A stretch of DNA of 64,000 nucleotides. Source: Eudoraea sp. (GTDB taxonomy: Bacteria; Bacteroidota; Bacteroidia; Flavobacteriales; Flavobacteriaceae). Location: positions 1 through 64,000 of the forward strand of contig JAHEHU010000003.1 in NCBI GenBank assembly GCA_024639765.1, in the 5' to 3' direction. A model generated the notes under the pieces. That model ran no database searches. It was given only the letters and a program-made list of their open reading frames with translations, and was not told the DNA's origin. The position numbers and the translations under genes were made by a program. This document shows, one piece after another, positions 37,253 to 46,828 of the stretch (positions are counted from its first letter, which is position 1; the number at the start of each line of letters is the position of its first letter).

Positions 37253-38134
37253 ATGGAAAATTATTGGAATGCTTTTGTGAGTGCCTTTAACGGCAGCGTA
37301 TCATGGACATGGAAATCGATCATTTTTGATGTTCCCTGGTACACGAATTATTTTTGGGGGTTGATCGCCATTTCCCTCTTTGCATGGTTTCTGGAGATCG
37401 TATTCCCCTGGAGAAAAGAGCAATCGATCTTTCGAAAAGATTTTTGGTTAGATGCCTTTTATATGTTCTTCAACTTTTTCATGTTCGCCATCGCGATCAG
37501 TGGATTTTATAAAATGCTTGAAGTTTTGTTTAAAGATATAGGGATCACTGCAAAAAGTCTGTCTATCATTGACCTTTCTACCTTGCCAATGTGGGCTCAG
37601 TTACTGATCTTTTTTATTGTACTAGATTTTGTTCAATGGTTCACGCACATCCTTTTACACAAGTACAGCTTTCTATGGAATTTCCACAAGGTGCATCATT
37701 CTGTTAAGGAAATGGGGTTTGCGGCACACCTTCGATACCATTGGATGGAAAATATCCTGTACAAACCCCTGAAAGTATTTGGAGTCATGATCTTAGGAGG
37801 ATTTGAACCTTCTCAGGCTTACATTGTTCACTTTGTAGCCATTGCAATAGGTCATTTAAATCATTCTAATGTGAAAATAACATGGGGACCTTTACGCTAT
37901 ATTTTCAACAATCCCGTGATGCACTTGTACCATCATGCCTATGTACTACCCAAAGGTTCCTTTGGTGTAAATTTTGGAATTAGTCTGAGTCTGTGGGATT
38001 ATATTTTTAAGACCAACTATATCCCTGAAGAGAGCGGCAAGGTGCCATTAGGTTTTCCGGGAGATGATAAATTCCCTCAGGATTTCCTTCACCAGAACGC
38101 GTATGGCTTTGTAAAACCCAAAAAAGAAAATTGA
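37253..38134 (+). CDS. Sterol desaturase / fatty acid hydroxylase family protein
   Basis: Four TM plus His boxes 'HILLHKYSFLWNFHKVHHS', 'HLNHS', 'HLYHHA'. Confidence 0.92.
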   Translation: MENYWNAFVSAFNGSVSWTWKSIIFDVPWYTNYFWGLIAISLFAWFLEIVFPWRKEQSIFRKDFWLDAFYMFFNFFMFAIAISGFYKMLEVLFKDIGITAKSLSIIDLSTLPMWAQLLIFFIVLDFVQWFTHILLHKYSFLWNFHKVHHSVKEMGFAAHLRYHWMENILYKPLKVFGVMILGGFEPSQAYIVHFVAIAIGHLNHSNVKITWGPLRYIFNNPVMHLYHHAYVLPKGSFGVNFGISLSLWDYIFKTNYIPEESGKVPLGFPGDDKFPQDFLHQNAYGFVKPKKEN

Positions 38135-38141
38135 TTTTCTG

Positions 38142-38828
38142 CTAAGAATTTTCCAAAATAAAGTTGGCGGCCATCCTCGCATGAAGGGTGGTCGTTGCCA
38201 ACATAGGTATATCAGCATTGTCTGACGCCAACAATATGGGTAGTTCGGTACATCCCAACACAATAGCCTCCGCACCGCGAGCCTTCAATAGATTAATTTG
38301 ATCCAGATAAAACGTCCTGGCCTCCTCTGTGAACTTACCCTGGGTTAATTCTTTTGAAACGTAGTGATGAGATTGCATCAATCCCTCGCCTTCAGGGATG
38401 ATAGTTTCAATATTATAATGATCCTTTAAGAATTCCGGTATAAACCCAAGTGTCATGGTTGGTCTGTTTCCCAAGAGACCTACTTTTTTAACACCAAGAC
38501 GTACAGCTTCCCTAGCCGTTGCCTCTGCTATATGAAGGATAGGGATCCCGATTTTTGGCTGAACATGATCGTAGGTCATATGAGGAGTGTTGGCGCAGAT
38601 GACCAGGGCCTTTGCGCCTGCATTTTCTAATAATTGAGCCACCTCCAGGTACTTTTTATTGATCTTTTCCGCATTCTGCTCGCGCATTAGTTCAATATTG
38701 ATGCTGTATATGAGTAATTCAGGGTTGCCTTGAGTACCGATAGCCTCTCCCACCATTTCATTGATAAGTTGGTAATATACAATGGTAGAATGCCAGGAGG
38801 TTCCCCCAATTAGGCCAATATGTTTCAT
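38142..38828 (-). CDS. Aspartate/glutamate racemase family protein
   Basis: 'MKHIGLIGGTSWHSTIVYYQLINE', 'LVICANTPHMTYD', 'AIVLGCTELPIL'. Confidence 0.95.
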   Translation of the reverse strand: MKHIGLIGGTSWHSTIVYYQLINEMVGEAIGTQGNPELLIYSINIELMREQNAEKINKKYLEVAQLLENAGAKALVICANTPHMTYDHVQPKIGIPILHIAEATAREAVRLGVKKVGLLGNRPTMTLGFIPEFLKDHYNIETIIPEGEGLMQSHHYVSKELTQGKFTEEARTFYLDQINLLKARGAEAIVLGCTELPILLASDNADIPMLATTTLHARMAANFILENS

Positions 38829-38869
38829 TTTTGAGGTCTTTCTAGTTTTTACTTTTTCAACTGCAACTA

Positions 38870-39667
38870 CTATTCAGAAAGCAAAATAATCCTGTTATTC
38901 CGATCCTGTTCATTTCGGTAATTGTTCAGCGGCATTAGTTTTCTTAGAACTTCTACCTGTTCCAGGGATACAGTGATCGGATCCCTGAAAATGAACCATT
39001 TCACGTTTTCAGTACAAGGCGGTGTGGTCAGAGATCCTGTATAGCTGAAATAAGCCCTGACCTCAGGTAAATTAAGGTTCATGTCAAAAGCAAGGTCTAC
39101 CAATATTGTGTCTCCCTGTTGAATGGGCAGGTAGCGTTCTAAAAAATCAAAAGGTTCACTGCTTTTATCTTCCTTCGCCATTACAGCAAGTACGGCGTAA
39201 TCTCCGGTTGCACTCCGGTGCACCAGATGGATGACCATAGGATAACGAATTCCTTCGATCAAATGTTCGGCGGGTTCATGGAAATGGAATTGTTTTAAGT
39301 CGAAACGCTCCTCTTCCAGCATTATATAATCCCCTTCTGCAAAATTATACTGGATGGTGTGACCATTGTTCACCACATTATAAATGTGGGTGCTGTCTGC
39401 ATAGAAAATTTGCAATGATCCCTTGCTTATCCCCCTGTCATAATTAACAATGTTGATAGGTGATTGATCCAGACCATCACAATCTGAATACTCCTCTATC
39501 ATTGCCCAATGTTCGGGACCTGCCTCACCCTCATACTCCCAATGAGACACCTCTGTGTTTAAGGTTTCCACATCGGACGTAGTCTCATTTGGAAACTCCA
39601 TATTTTTTTGCTGTCTGCATGCCTGTATGACAATTAAAAGCGCACAAATGAAAAGTATGTTTCTCAT
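38870..39667 (-). CDS. Alpha-class carbonic anhydrase lipoprotein
   Basis: 'QSPINIV', 'FDLKQFHFHEPAEHLIEG...MVIHLVHRS', 'YFSYTGSLTTPPCTENVKWFIF'. Confidence 0.97.
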   Translation of the reverse strand: MRNILFICALLIVIQACRQQKNMEFPNETTSDVETLNTEVSHWEYEGEAGPEHWAMIEEYSDCDGLDQSPINIVNYDRGISKGSLQIFYADSTHIYNVVNNGHTIQYNFAEGDYIMLEEERFDLKQFHFHEPAEHLIEGIRYPMVIHLVHRSATGDYAVLAVMAKEDKSSEPFDFLERYLPIQQGDTILVDLAFDMNLNLPEVRAYFSYTGSLTTPPCTENVKWFIFRDPITVSLEQVEVLRKLMPLNNYRNEQDRNNRIILLSE

Positions 39668-39729
39668 AAGAAACAGTAAATTTAGAGTGGATAGCTGCCT
39701 AATACCATAACAAATTTAAAACAAAACTG

Positions 39730-40758
39730 CTATTCTACGGGTTCTATCGCAAATTGAATACGCCACATACCCCGTAACTGTTCTATATCATAATTTATAG
39801 CCTTGTCCTGTGGATATAATGCTCTCAAAGTATCTAAAACAGGTGTTGTAATTTCCTTATTGGGCGACCCATGACATTGCAGGCACATAGCATTAGTAAC
39901 AATAGGGTAATAAAAGTAGACCTCATCATCCGCTTGTTTCGTTATAGATCGGATATCACCCTTATTCTCAATCTGCCTGTTAAAGGCGGTCATAAAACCC
40001 TGCTCTTCTTCGCTTGCCTGGTTCGATGGATTTCTTGGTTTATCTGAAATACGTTTTATCAGGACATTCTTCATGATGCCCATACTGTCTGTAAGTCTGC
40101 TCGCCCGGGTCTTACAAAAATCTATGGCTCCCGCGGTGCCTTTCTCCTGAATTGCATGCATCAGGTTTTTGCCAAGAACCCCCTGTGTGGCCATCGCTAT
40201 TTCCATTCCTTTTTCACTGTAGTAAGGAGCTACGCCTTCATAGGTTTCATCTTCTATTTGTGCTCTCTTCTTACCCATTCCCTGTCCATTACCCATTCCT
40301 TTGCCCTGGCCATGACCTTTTTGGAAATGTTCTTCAAACCAATCTGGTTGCGGCAGTTCTGAAACGTACAAATAGTCTGCTATTGCCCTTATGGATTCCT
40401 CAGAATACGGCTGATAGGGCATCACCCCAAATCTCCTGAGGGCACCACGCATTCTGGACTTTTCTGGTTGTGGATCATTGAGCCAGTTGATCATGGCTCT
40501 GGTGAAATCTTCTTTATTCGTATTTTCATCAATATAGTGCCTTTTCACAGCAACCATGGGCGGTGCTATCATTGTTGCTTGAGAAGCTGCAGGATTGTGG
40601 CATATATAACATTCACTCTCTACTATTTTTCTTCCTTCAACTGCGGACCCTTCCACTATTACCTCAGTAGAAAGTTCATCAACAGTCCGATATCCTTTTT
40701 GAGAATCTTTACATGAAAGACTGAGGAAGATGCCAAGAAAAAAAGCCAGATAGCGCAT
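39730..40758 (-). CDS. Cytochrome c fused to DUF3365 (Tll0287-like) heme domain
   Basis: 'CYICH' N-terminal heme motif, 'AIDFCKTRASRLTDSMG...PSNQAS', 'MCLQCHG' C-terminal heme motif. Confidence 0.9.
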   Translation of the reverse strand: MRYLAFFLGIFLSLSCKDSQKGYRTVDELSTEVIVEGSAVEGRKIVESECYICHNPAASQATMIAPPMVAVKRHYIDENTNKEDFTRAMINWLNDPQPEKSRMRGALRRFGVMPYQPYSEESIRAIADYLYVSELPQPDWFEEHFQKGHGQGKGMGNGQGMGKKRAQIEDETYEGVAPYYSEKGMEIAMATQGVLGKNLMHAIQEKGTAGAIDFCKTRASRLTDSMGIMKNVLIKRISDKPRNPSNQASEEEQGFMTAFNRQIENKGDIRSITKQADDEVYFYYPIVTNAMCLQCHGSPNKEITTPVLDTLRALYPQDKAINYDIEQLRGMWRIQFAIEPVE

Positions 40759-40826
40759 AATATAAGTTAAAGAAAGTCCGTGTTAGTTAGATTTCATAAT
40801 CAGTCACAAAGTGTAATGGTCACGTT

Positions 40827-41171
40827 TTACTTCCAGCGCAAGATACCCCCTTTAAGGTCGTACACCTTTTCAAATCCTCTTGCTGCTAATTGATGAGCTG
40901 CCTTATTGCTTCTATTCCCAGAACGGCAATACAGATAAAGAGGTTTGGTTTTATCCATTTTTTCCATTTCCCTGTAAAAAGCATCCCCCGTATAATAATT
41001 TATATTAATGGCCCTGGCAATATGTCCACCTTTAAATTCCCTGGGGGTTCTTACATCCACCAACTGTACTTTGTTCCTGTGTACAGCTTTTTTAAAATCC
41101 TCAACCGCCAATACTTCCACATTCTCGCTGGTGACAGACCTAGATCTAAATAGTGTATTAAATAATGACAT
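40827..41171 (-). CDS. Single-domain rhodanese-like protein
   Basis: 'VQLVDVRTPREFKGGHIARAININY...PLYLYCRSGNRSNKAAHQLAARGFEKVYDLKGGILRW'. Confidence 0.96.
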   Translation of the reverse strand: MSLFNTLFRSRSVTSENVEVLAVEDFKKAVHRNKVQLVDVRTPREFKGGHIARAININYYTGDAFYREMEKMDKTKPLYLYCRSGNRSNKAAHQLAARGFEKVYDLKGGILRWK

Positions 41172-41685
41172 TTTACTTTAATTTTAAATTTACTAATAAT
41201 GAAAAGGGAGCAATGATCTATTTAGTAATTGCTCCCTACTTCAATCCAACCAAAAAACAATATCGATACTTCTAAAGAAGGCTTATCGCACATATATTAT
41301 CCTGTTTTGTATCTGGTGTGACCGCAATAGTATCTAAATCTTCCGGTATTTGGCTCTTCTATACTATTCGATCATCAACTTTATTCCATGCTTCTCCAAT
41401 AATGCTATTAAATATATAAAGACTTCAGTTGTTGGCGAGTAACCTAGGTTACACATGTATTTTAATTCTGATCAAATAGCCTTGCTTAATTTGAAGTGTA
41501 TGATATAATTCCAACAGAGCGCAGCCTGAGTTTGAAAGGGATAAGGACGGTTTTGTCGATGGAATACGCATTCCGAATAGCTATTCTTGCTTTTTAAAAG
41601 GTAAATCTCCGGAACATGATAAGTATCATTTTATAGACAATTTTATTTGAATAGATTCATAAAGTGAATTTTAAATAGATATTCC

Positions 41686-42531
41686 ATGAAAACGCTTTTG
41701 TATGCCACAGACTTTTCAGACAATTCTATTGCGGCTCTAAAATTTTCTGAAATGCTGCGTGTTCAGTTTAAAGCTAAACTTTACCTGTTACATGTTTTTG
41801 ATATGAATCCGACCTTCATGAGTACTGTAAGCATTTCATATAGCCGAAAGGAGGAGGCAGTCCTCAAGGAGAACAATACCAAACTGTCCCAATTCTATAA
41901 AAAACATCTGGGGAAATACCCTGAGGACCTGGGTATATCATTGATCGTAAGTGAGCATGGCATCTCATCAATAGGAATTCTCGAAAACGCGGAAAAGATC
42001 AATGCCGATCTTGTTATTATTGGCACCAAAGGAAGTACACTACTAAAAGACCTTTTCATAGGAAGTACCGCTTCTACGCTGATCAATAACTCTTATGTGC
42101 CATTAATTATGGTTCCAAATAAGGCGCATACAAAGCCAATTGAGAAGATCGTATATGCAACGGCCTTCGAGGAGGCTGATGTTTTAGCCATACGAAAGCT
42201 GGTAGCCCTTGCAGAACCGTTTAACGCTTTGATACAGCTACTTCATGTTTCTCCTAAAAGTGAATATGCGGGGGAAGATCAAATGGCGTGGTTCAAGGAA
42301 ATGTTAGGAAATAAAGTTTCCTATCCCAAAATTAAATTTGAACTCATATTCGCAGAAAATATCAATACCTCTTTGCAAGCCTATGTTGAGGAAGAAAAAC
42401 CATCATTACTTGCTATGCTCGAAAGGGAAGACCATGGCCTTATGAGCAGTATTTGGCATAAAGATGTTGTAAAACAAATGAAATCTGTTATAAAAATACC
42501 TTTGCTAAGCTTTCATAAAGAGAATTTGTAA
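41686..42531 (+). CDS. Universal stress protein (tandem UspA domains)
   Basis: 'LLYATDFSDNSIAALKFSE...DLVIIGTKGSTLLKDLFIGSTASTLINNSYVPLIMVP'. Confidence 0.94.
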   Translation: MKTLLYATDFSDNSIAALKFSEMLRVQFKAKLYLLHVFDMNPTFMSTVSISYSRKEEAVLKENNTKLSQFYKKHLGKYPEDLGISLIVSEHGISSIGILENAEKINADLVIIGTKGSTLLKDLFIGSTASTLINNSYVPLIMVPNKAHTKPIEKIVYATAFEEADVLAIRKLVALAEPFNALIQLLHVSPKSEYAGEDQMAWFKEMLGNKVSYPKIKFELIFAENINTSLQAYVEEEKPSLLAMLEREDHGLMSSIWHKDVVKQMKSVIKIPLLSFHKENL

Positions 42532-42633
42532 GGGTATTTACGGCGCTATTTTTCGTACCTTAAAGGAAGTACGGCAAATAACGTATTTATAGAATAGTCA
42601 GAAAATTTAATCCTAACCTAAAAATTATAGCTC

Positions 42634-43371
42634 ATGAACCCAATGTTGTTTTTTTTATTGATCCTTGTTCTTTTTCTGGTTGCCGGGATACGGATCGTTT
42701 TTGAATATAAACGAGCTCTGAAGTTCCGATTCGGAAAATATGTTAAAACCTTACAACCCGGTTTTAGATGGATCATTCCGTTCGTTGAGACCATTCAGAA
42801 AGTAGATATCAGGGTGATCACCATTAAGATCATTTCTCAGGAAGTGATGACCGAAGACAACGTACCTTGCAGCATAGATGGAGTCGTCTTTTTTCAGATC
42901 ACAGATCCTGAAAAGGCTGTATTGGAAGTAGAGGAATACTCTTTTGCAATCACCCAGTTATCACAAGCAGCTCTAAGGGATGTCTGTGGAAAGGTTGAAT
43001 TAGATACTATTCTTTCCAAAAGAGAGGAAATGGGAAAAAACATAAAGACCATTGTAGAAGGTGAGACTAAGCGCTGGGGAATTGAAATTATTGATGTGAA
43101 GATTAAGGACATCCAGTTGCCAGAAAATATGAGGCGTATGATGGCCAACCAGGCAGAAGCAGAACGCTCGAGAAGGGCACGTATTATTTTAGCCCAGGCC
43201 GAGGATCAGGCTGCTGATATGCTTCTTAAAGCAGGAAAAAAAATAGACCAATCGCCTTCTGCCATTAAACTCAGACTGTATCAAACCTTATCTAATATTG
43301 CTGCAGAGAAGAATTCTACCATTTTATTCCCTTTCCCGGAGGAAGTATTGCCTCCTAAACGCAAGGAATAA
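42634..43371 (+). CDS. SPFH/band 7 slipin-type protein
   Basis: 'EYKRALKFRFGKYVKTLQPGFRWIIPF...VPCSIDGVVFFQITDPEKAVLEVEEY...RRMMANQAEAERSRRARIILAQAE'. Confidence 0.95.
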   Translation: MNPMLFFLLILVLFLVAGIRIVFEYKRALKFRFGKYVKTLQPGFRWIIPFVETIQKVDIRVITIKIISQEVMTEDNVPCSIDGVVFFQITDPEKAVLEVEEYSFAITQLSQAALRDVCGKVELDTILSKREEMGKNIKTIVEGETKRWGIEIIDVKIKDIQLPENMRRMMANQAEAERSRRARIILAQAEDQAADMLLKAGKKIDQSPSAIKLRLYQTLSNIAAEKNSTILFPFPEEVLPPKRKE

Positions 43372-43430
43372 AGCCCGGTTAGGGTGGTGAACAATTCAAC
43401 CAAGATTCAGGAGCCCACATAGAGCGTTCT

Positions 43431-43460
43431 AAAAAAAAAGAGCCCTCCTGTGGGCTCTTT
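43431..43460 (+). terminator. Rho-independent terminator
   Basis: A-run, AAAGAGCCC-tcctgt-GGGCTCTTT. Confidence 0.82.
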
Positions 43461-43510
43461 AATATTAGCATTCATGTTAGACAGGAGGGCTACTTACAAA
43501 GAGGAATATA

Positions 43511-43981
43511 TCATGCGATTTCCACTTTTCTGGGTTTCATTTTTTTTACTTCTTCCTTTTTAGTTAGTTTGAAACGTAAGATACCATCATTGTATTTGGC
43601 TTTAATTTCATCTTCCAATACATTTTCTGGCAACATTAAGGTTCTCATAAAGGAATTGTAAGCAAATTCTTTGCGGGTATAATCCTCATCTTTTACCTCT
43701 TCAGTTTCCTTTTTCTCTGCCTTGATGGTGAGATACCTATTTTCGATAGATACTTCAAAATCCTTTTTAGCAAATCCGGGAGCTGCAAGTTCAATTTCAA
43801 AATAATCATCAGTTTCTTTAATGTTTAAAGCTGGTTCCCCAACTCTACCATTCCAGAAGTCATCATTTACCAAACCTCTATTCCATAGGTGATTTTCAAA
43901 GAAATCTTCCATATCGAAGAAATCAGACGTAATCAGATTAGTTAGAGGTCTTCTCCGATTTTTAAATTTTGTTAATAACAT
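43511..43981 (-). CDS. Hsp20/alpha-crystallin family small heat-shock protein
   Basis: 'EPALNIKETDDYFEIELAAPGFAKKDFEVSIENRYLTIKAEK...FMRTLMLPENVLEDEIKAKYNDGILRFKL'. Confidence 0.96.
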   Translation of the reverse strand: MLLTKFKNRRRPLTNLITSDFFDMEDFFENHLWNRGLVNDDFWNGRVGEPALNIKETDDYFEIELAAPGFAKKDFEVSIENRYLTIKAEKKETEEVKDEDYTRKEFAYNSFMRTLMLPENVLEDEIKAKYNDGILRFKLTKKEEVKKMKPRKVEIA

Positions 43982-44148
43982 GTTTTTTATTTTTTAGGTT
44001 AAACAATCCGTTCAATGTAATAAGAGGAAGGGTATTTGAATACAGGATACAAGGTACTCACAGATAAAAATATTACCTATGACCTATATCATTTCGCCGA
44101 ATTATTTATACACTTTTTTTAAAGTAAAGGACAATGATGTGCCAGTAC

Positions 44149-44568
44149 TCAATTCCGTAGGATAATATTGATGACTCCATTGGCACCTCGGGCTCCATAT
44201 AACCCCAGTTCAGAAGGTGTTTTGTAGACTTCAATGGTTTTTACATCATCCGGATTTATACTGCCCAATATTCCCGAAAGTCCACCGCTATAAGCTACTC
44301 CGTTCACCAGGAACAATGGCTCCGAAGTATTTGAAAAAGAATTAGGCCCAAAGACCCGCACTACATTTCCCCTTACCGTTATCCCCGGCACCCTCTGAAG
44401 CATCAGTAATATACTGACCTCTCCCTTATTTGCAGAAACAGTTCTCATACTGTTGGATGAATCTTCTCCTGAAACGGTCCTTACTTTGGAAGAGGTGCAG
44501 GCAACTGCCAAGGTACCAATTGTAATAATCAACGTGATCACTCTTATTAATCCTAGATTGTAACCCAT
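44149..44568 (-). CDS. Free-standing TonB-receptor plug-domain lipoprotein (no beta-barrel)
   Basis: Lipobox LAVACTS; 'LMLQRVPGITVRGNVVRVFG...PLFLVNGVAYSGGLSGILGSINPDDVKTIEVYKTPSELGLYGARGANGVINIILRN' then stop. Confidence 0.85.
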   Translation of the reverse strand: MGYNLGLIRVITLIITIGTLAVACTSSKVRTVSGEDSSNSMRTVSANKGEVSILLMLQRVPGITVRGNVVRVFGPNSFSNTSEPLFLVNGVAYSGGLSGILGSINPDDVKTIEVYKTPSELGLYGARGANGVINIILRN

Positions 44569-44594
44569 AGTTTTATTTTTGATACGTACTAAAA

Positions 44595-45914
44595 TTATCC
44601 TTCCCAGAGTTTCCAGGGAGCTCTGTATGTTGGCGACAAATAACCGTTTGCTTCCTTATCATTGATTATTCTGCCTTGGTTGGCATCCCATTCTAATTTC
44701 CTGCCTGTTCTATAGGCAATGTTACCTAAATGTGCAACCAGGGCGGCATTTCTACCTATTTCTATTGTGCAATTCGGATCTTTCCTACTTTGGATACATT
44801 CAAAAAAGTTCCTGGTATGTTCATCCAATCCATTAACATAGCTCTTTCTGGGAGGCAATACTTCGGTAAGATATTTACCATCCTCTTGAAAGGGTAACAC
44901 CTTCCAACTGGCTCTATTCACTGCCAGGATCCCATTTTCACCAATAAAAGCCACTCCCGGCTCCCCAGATTCATCCAAATAGGGCGAAGTTCCCATCGCA
45001 ATGAATTGTTCCCAAACAAGGCTAAAATCACCAAAATCATAGACAGTTGTAAGTGTATCGGGAGTTTCAGCTGCATTATTCGGAAAGGCCAGTTTGCCCC
45101 CTATAGCCATTATTGATTTAGGAGTACTAACATCCATTCCCGCCAACACCATATCCAGCATATGTACTCCCCAGTCTGTCATGAGTCCACCCGCATAATC
45201 CCAGAAATACCTGAAGGAGCCATGAAACCTGTTCTTATTGAACGGACGTTTAGGGGCGGGTCCCAACCATCGATCGTAGTCCACTCCGGCAGGCGGCATA
45301 CTATCTGGCACTACATCGAATCCTTTTCCATAATTAACATCTGCCCAGGCTTTTACCTGTCTTATCCTACCCAAAACCCCTGTTTTAAGATATGCCAAGG
45401 CCTCTATCCAATGTGGGTCACTGCGCTGCCATTGGCCCACCTGCACTACCCTATTGTACTTCCTTGCTGCCGCAACCATTACGTTGGCCTCATCAATGCT
45501 ATTGGCAATTGGTTTTTCAACATAGACATCCTTTCCCGCAGCACAGGCATCGGTCATTTGAATACAATGCCAATGATCTGGTGTGCCAATGATCACGGCC
45601 TGGAGCGACCTTACTTTCAACAGTTCTCTGTGATCAGAAAATGTTTTAGGACGTTTCCCGGTCTTCGTTTCCAATTCGTCCGCTCTCTCCTTCAATAATT
45701 GCGAATCTACATCACACAAGGCTACACAGCTTGCACCAGGGTTTTTCAAAAATGAATTCAAATTTGCCCAGCCCATTCCACGCACCCCTATTAAGCCTAC
45801 ATTCACTTCATTAGAGGGAGCCGTAAGAGTTTTTGCGTTCAATTGACTCAAGGGGAAAGCAGTAGCCAAGGACGCTACTCCCAGGTCTTTAAGGAATGTT
45901 CTTCTATTTTGCAT
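44595..45914 (-). CDS. Gfo/Idh/MocA family oxidoreductase with Tat-like leader
   Basis: 'MQNRRTFLKDLGVASLATAFPLSQ', 'VNVGLIGVRGMGWANL', 'DVYVEKPIANSIDEA', 'DWGVHMLDM'. Confidence 0.95.
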   Translation of the reverse strand: MQNRRTFLKDLGVASLATAFPLSQLNAKTLTAPSNEVNVGLIGVRGMGWANLNSFLKNPGASCVALCDVDSQLLKERADELETKTGKRPKTFSDHRELLKVRSLQAVIIGTPDHWHCIQMTDACAAGKDVYVEKPIANSIDEANVMVAAARKYNRVVQVGQWQRSDPHWIEALAYLKTGVLGRIRQVKAWADVNYGKGFDVVPDSMPPAGVDYDRWLGPAPKRPFNKNRFHGSFRYFWDYAGGLMTDWGVHMLDMVLAGMDVSTPKSIMAIGGKLAFPNNAAETPDTLTTVYDFGDFSLVWEQFIAMGTSPYLDESGEPGVAFIGENGILAVNRASWKVLPFQEDGKYLTEVLPPRKSYVNGLDEHTRNFFECIQSRKDPNCTIEIGRNAALVAHLGNIAYRTGRKLEWDANQGRIINDKEANGYLSPTYRAPWKLWEG

Positions 45915-45990
45915 AGCCCGCGGATTTAACCCTTAATGTAGTCAATTTTTGGGTATTTAATGGATCCGTCAGCGGAAGAATTCGGCTTAC

Positions 45991-46755
45991 TTACAATTCA
46001 ATTTCCAACATAACCGGGCAATGGTCCGAGCCCAAATATTCATTGAGGATCTCCACCTTTTTAACTTTATCTGCCAAAGAGGGACTTAGCAGAAAGTAAT
46101 CTAAGCGCCAGCCAGTATTGCGTTCCCTTGCTTTAAATCTGTAACTCCAATATGTGTAGGCTTCCGTGTTTGGGTGCCGTTGCCTGTAGATATCAACCAA
46201 GCCGTCCTTTAAAAAAGTATCCATTCCGTCTATTTCTATTTGCGTATATCCGGCCGTTTTATTGTAGTTAGATTTATCGTTCTTAAGATCGATAGGTCTG
46301 TGAGCAACATTAAAATCGCCACAGACAATTACCGGCTTTATTGCTTCTTTTTTCCTGATGAATTTTAGAAAATCGGCGTCCCATCCCTTTCGATACCCTA
46401 ATCTATCTAATTGTGACCCGGAATTAGGGACGTACACATTGATCAGAAAAAATTCGGCGTATTCTGCACATAAGATGCGCCCTTCTGAATCATGTTGGGC
46501 TATGCCCATATCCTTAGTAGTATCCTCGGGGGCAGGTTTAGTGAGAATTGAGGTTCCTGAGTACCCCTTTTTATCAGCAGCATTGCTCAGGATCGTATAC
46601 GTATTCAAGGGTTTAAGAGCTTGTGCAACTTCATCTTCCTGGGCCTTGGTCTCCTGCAGGCAAACAACATCTGCATTCAATTCCTCTAGGGTGGTAAAGA
46701 AGTCTTTCTTAACGATGGCCCTTATGCCATTTACATTCCAGGTTACTAGTTTCAC
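45991..46755 (-). CDS. xth: Exodeoxyribonuclease III
   Basis: 'MKLVTWNVNGIRAIVKKDF...DVVCLQETKAQ...VCGDFNVAHRPIDLKN...SDHCPVMLEIEL'. Confidence 0.96.
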   Translation of the reverse strand: MKLVTWNVNGIRAIVKKDFFTTLEELNADVVCLQETKAQEDEVAQALKPLNTYTILSNAADKKGYSGTSILTKPAPEDTTKDMGIAQHDSEGRILCAEYAEFFLINVYVPNSGSQLDRLGYRKGWDADFLKFIRKKEAIKPVIVCGDFNVAHRPIDLKNDKSNYNKTAGYTQIEIDGMDTFLKDGLVDIYRQRHPNTEAYTYWSYRFKARERNTGWRLDYFLLSPSLADKVKKVEILNEYLGSDHCPVMLEIEL

Positions 46756-46828
46756 TTTAATTATATTTTATTCCCTATTCTAAAATTATTTTATTCCTTC
46801 ATCTTTTATGGTAGCATACCTAAGGACA

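Noticed and set aside
45162-45698. 178-aa plus-strand ORF opposite the Gfo/Idh/MocA gene
   Set aside because: Antisense to a well-supported oxidoreductase; no family resemblance.
46358-46783. 141-aa plus-strand ORF opposite xth
   Set aside because: Antisense to exodeoxyribonuclease III; no independent support.
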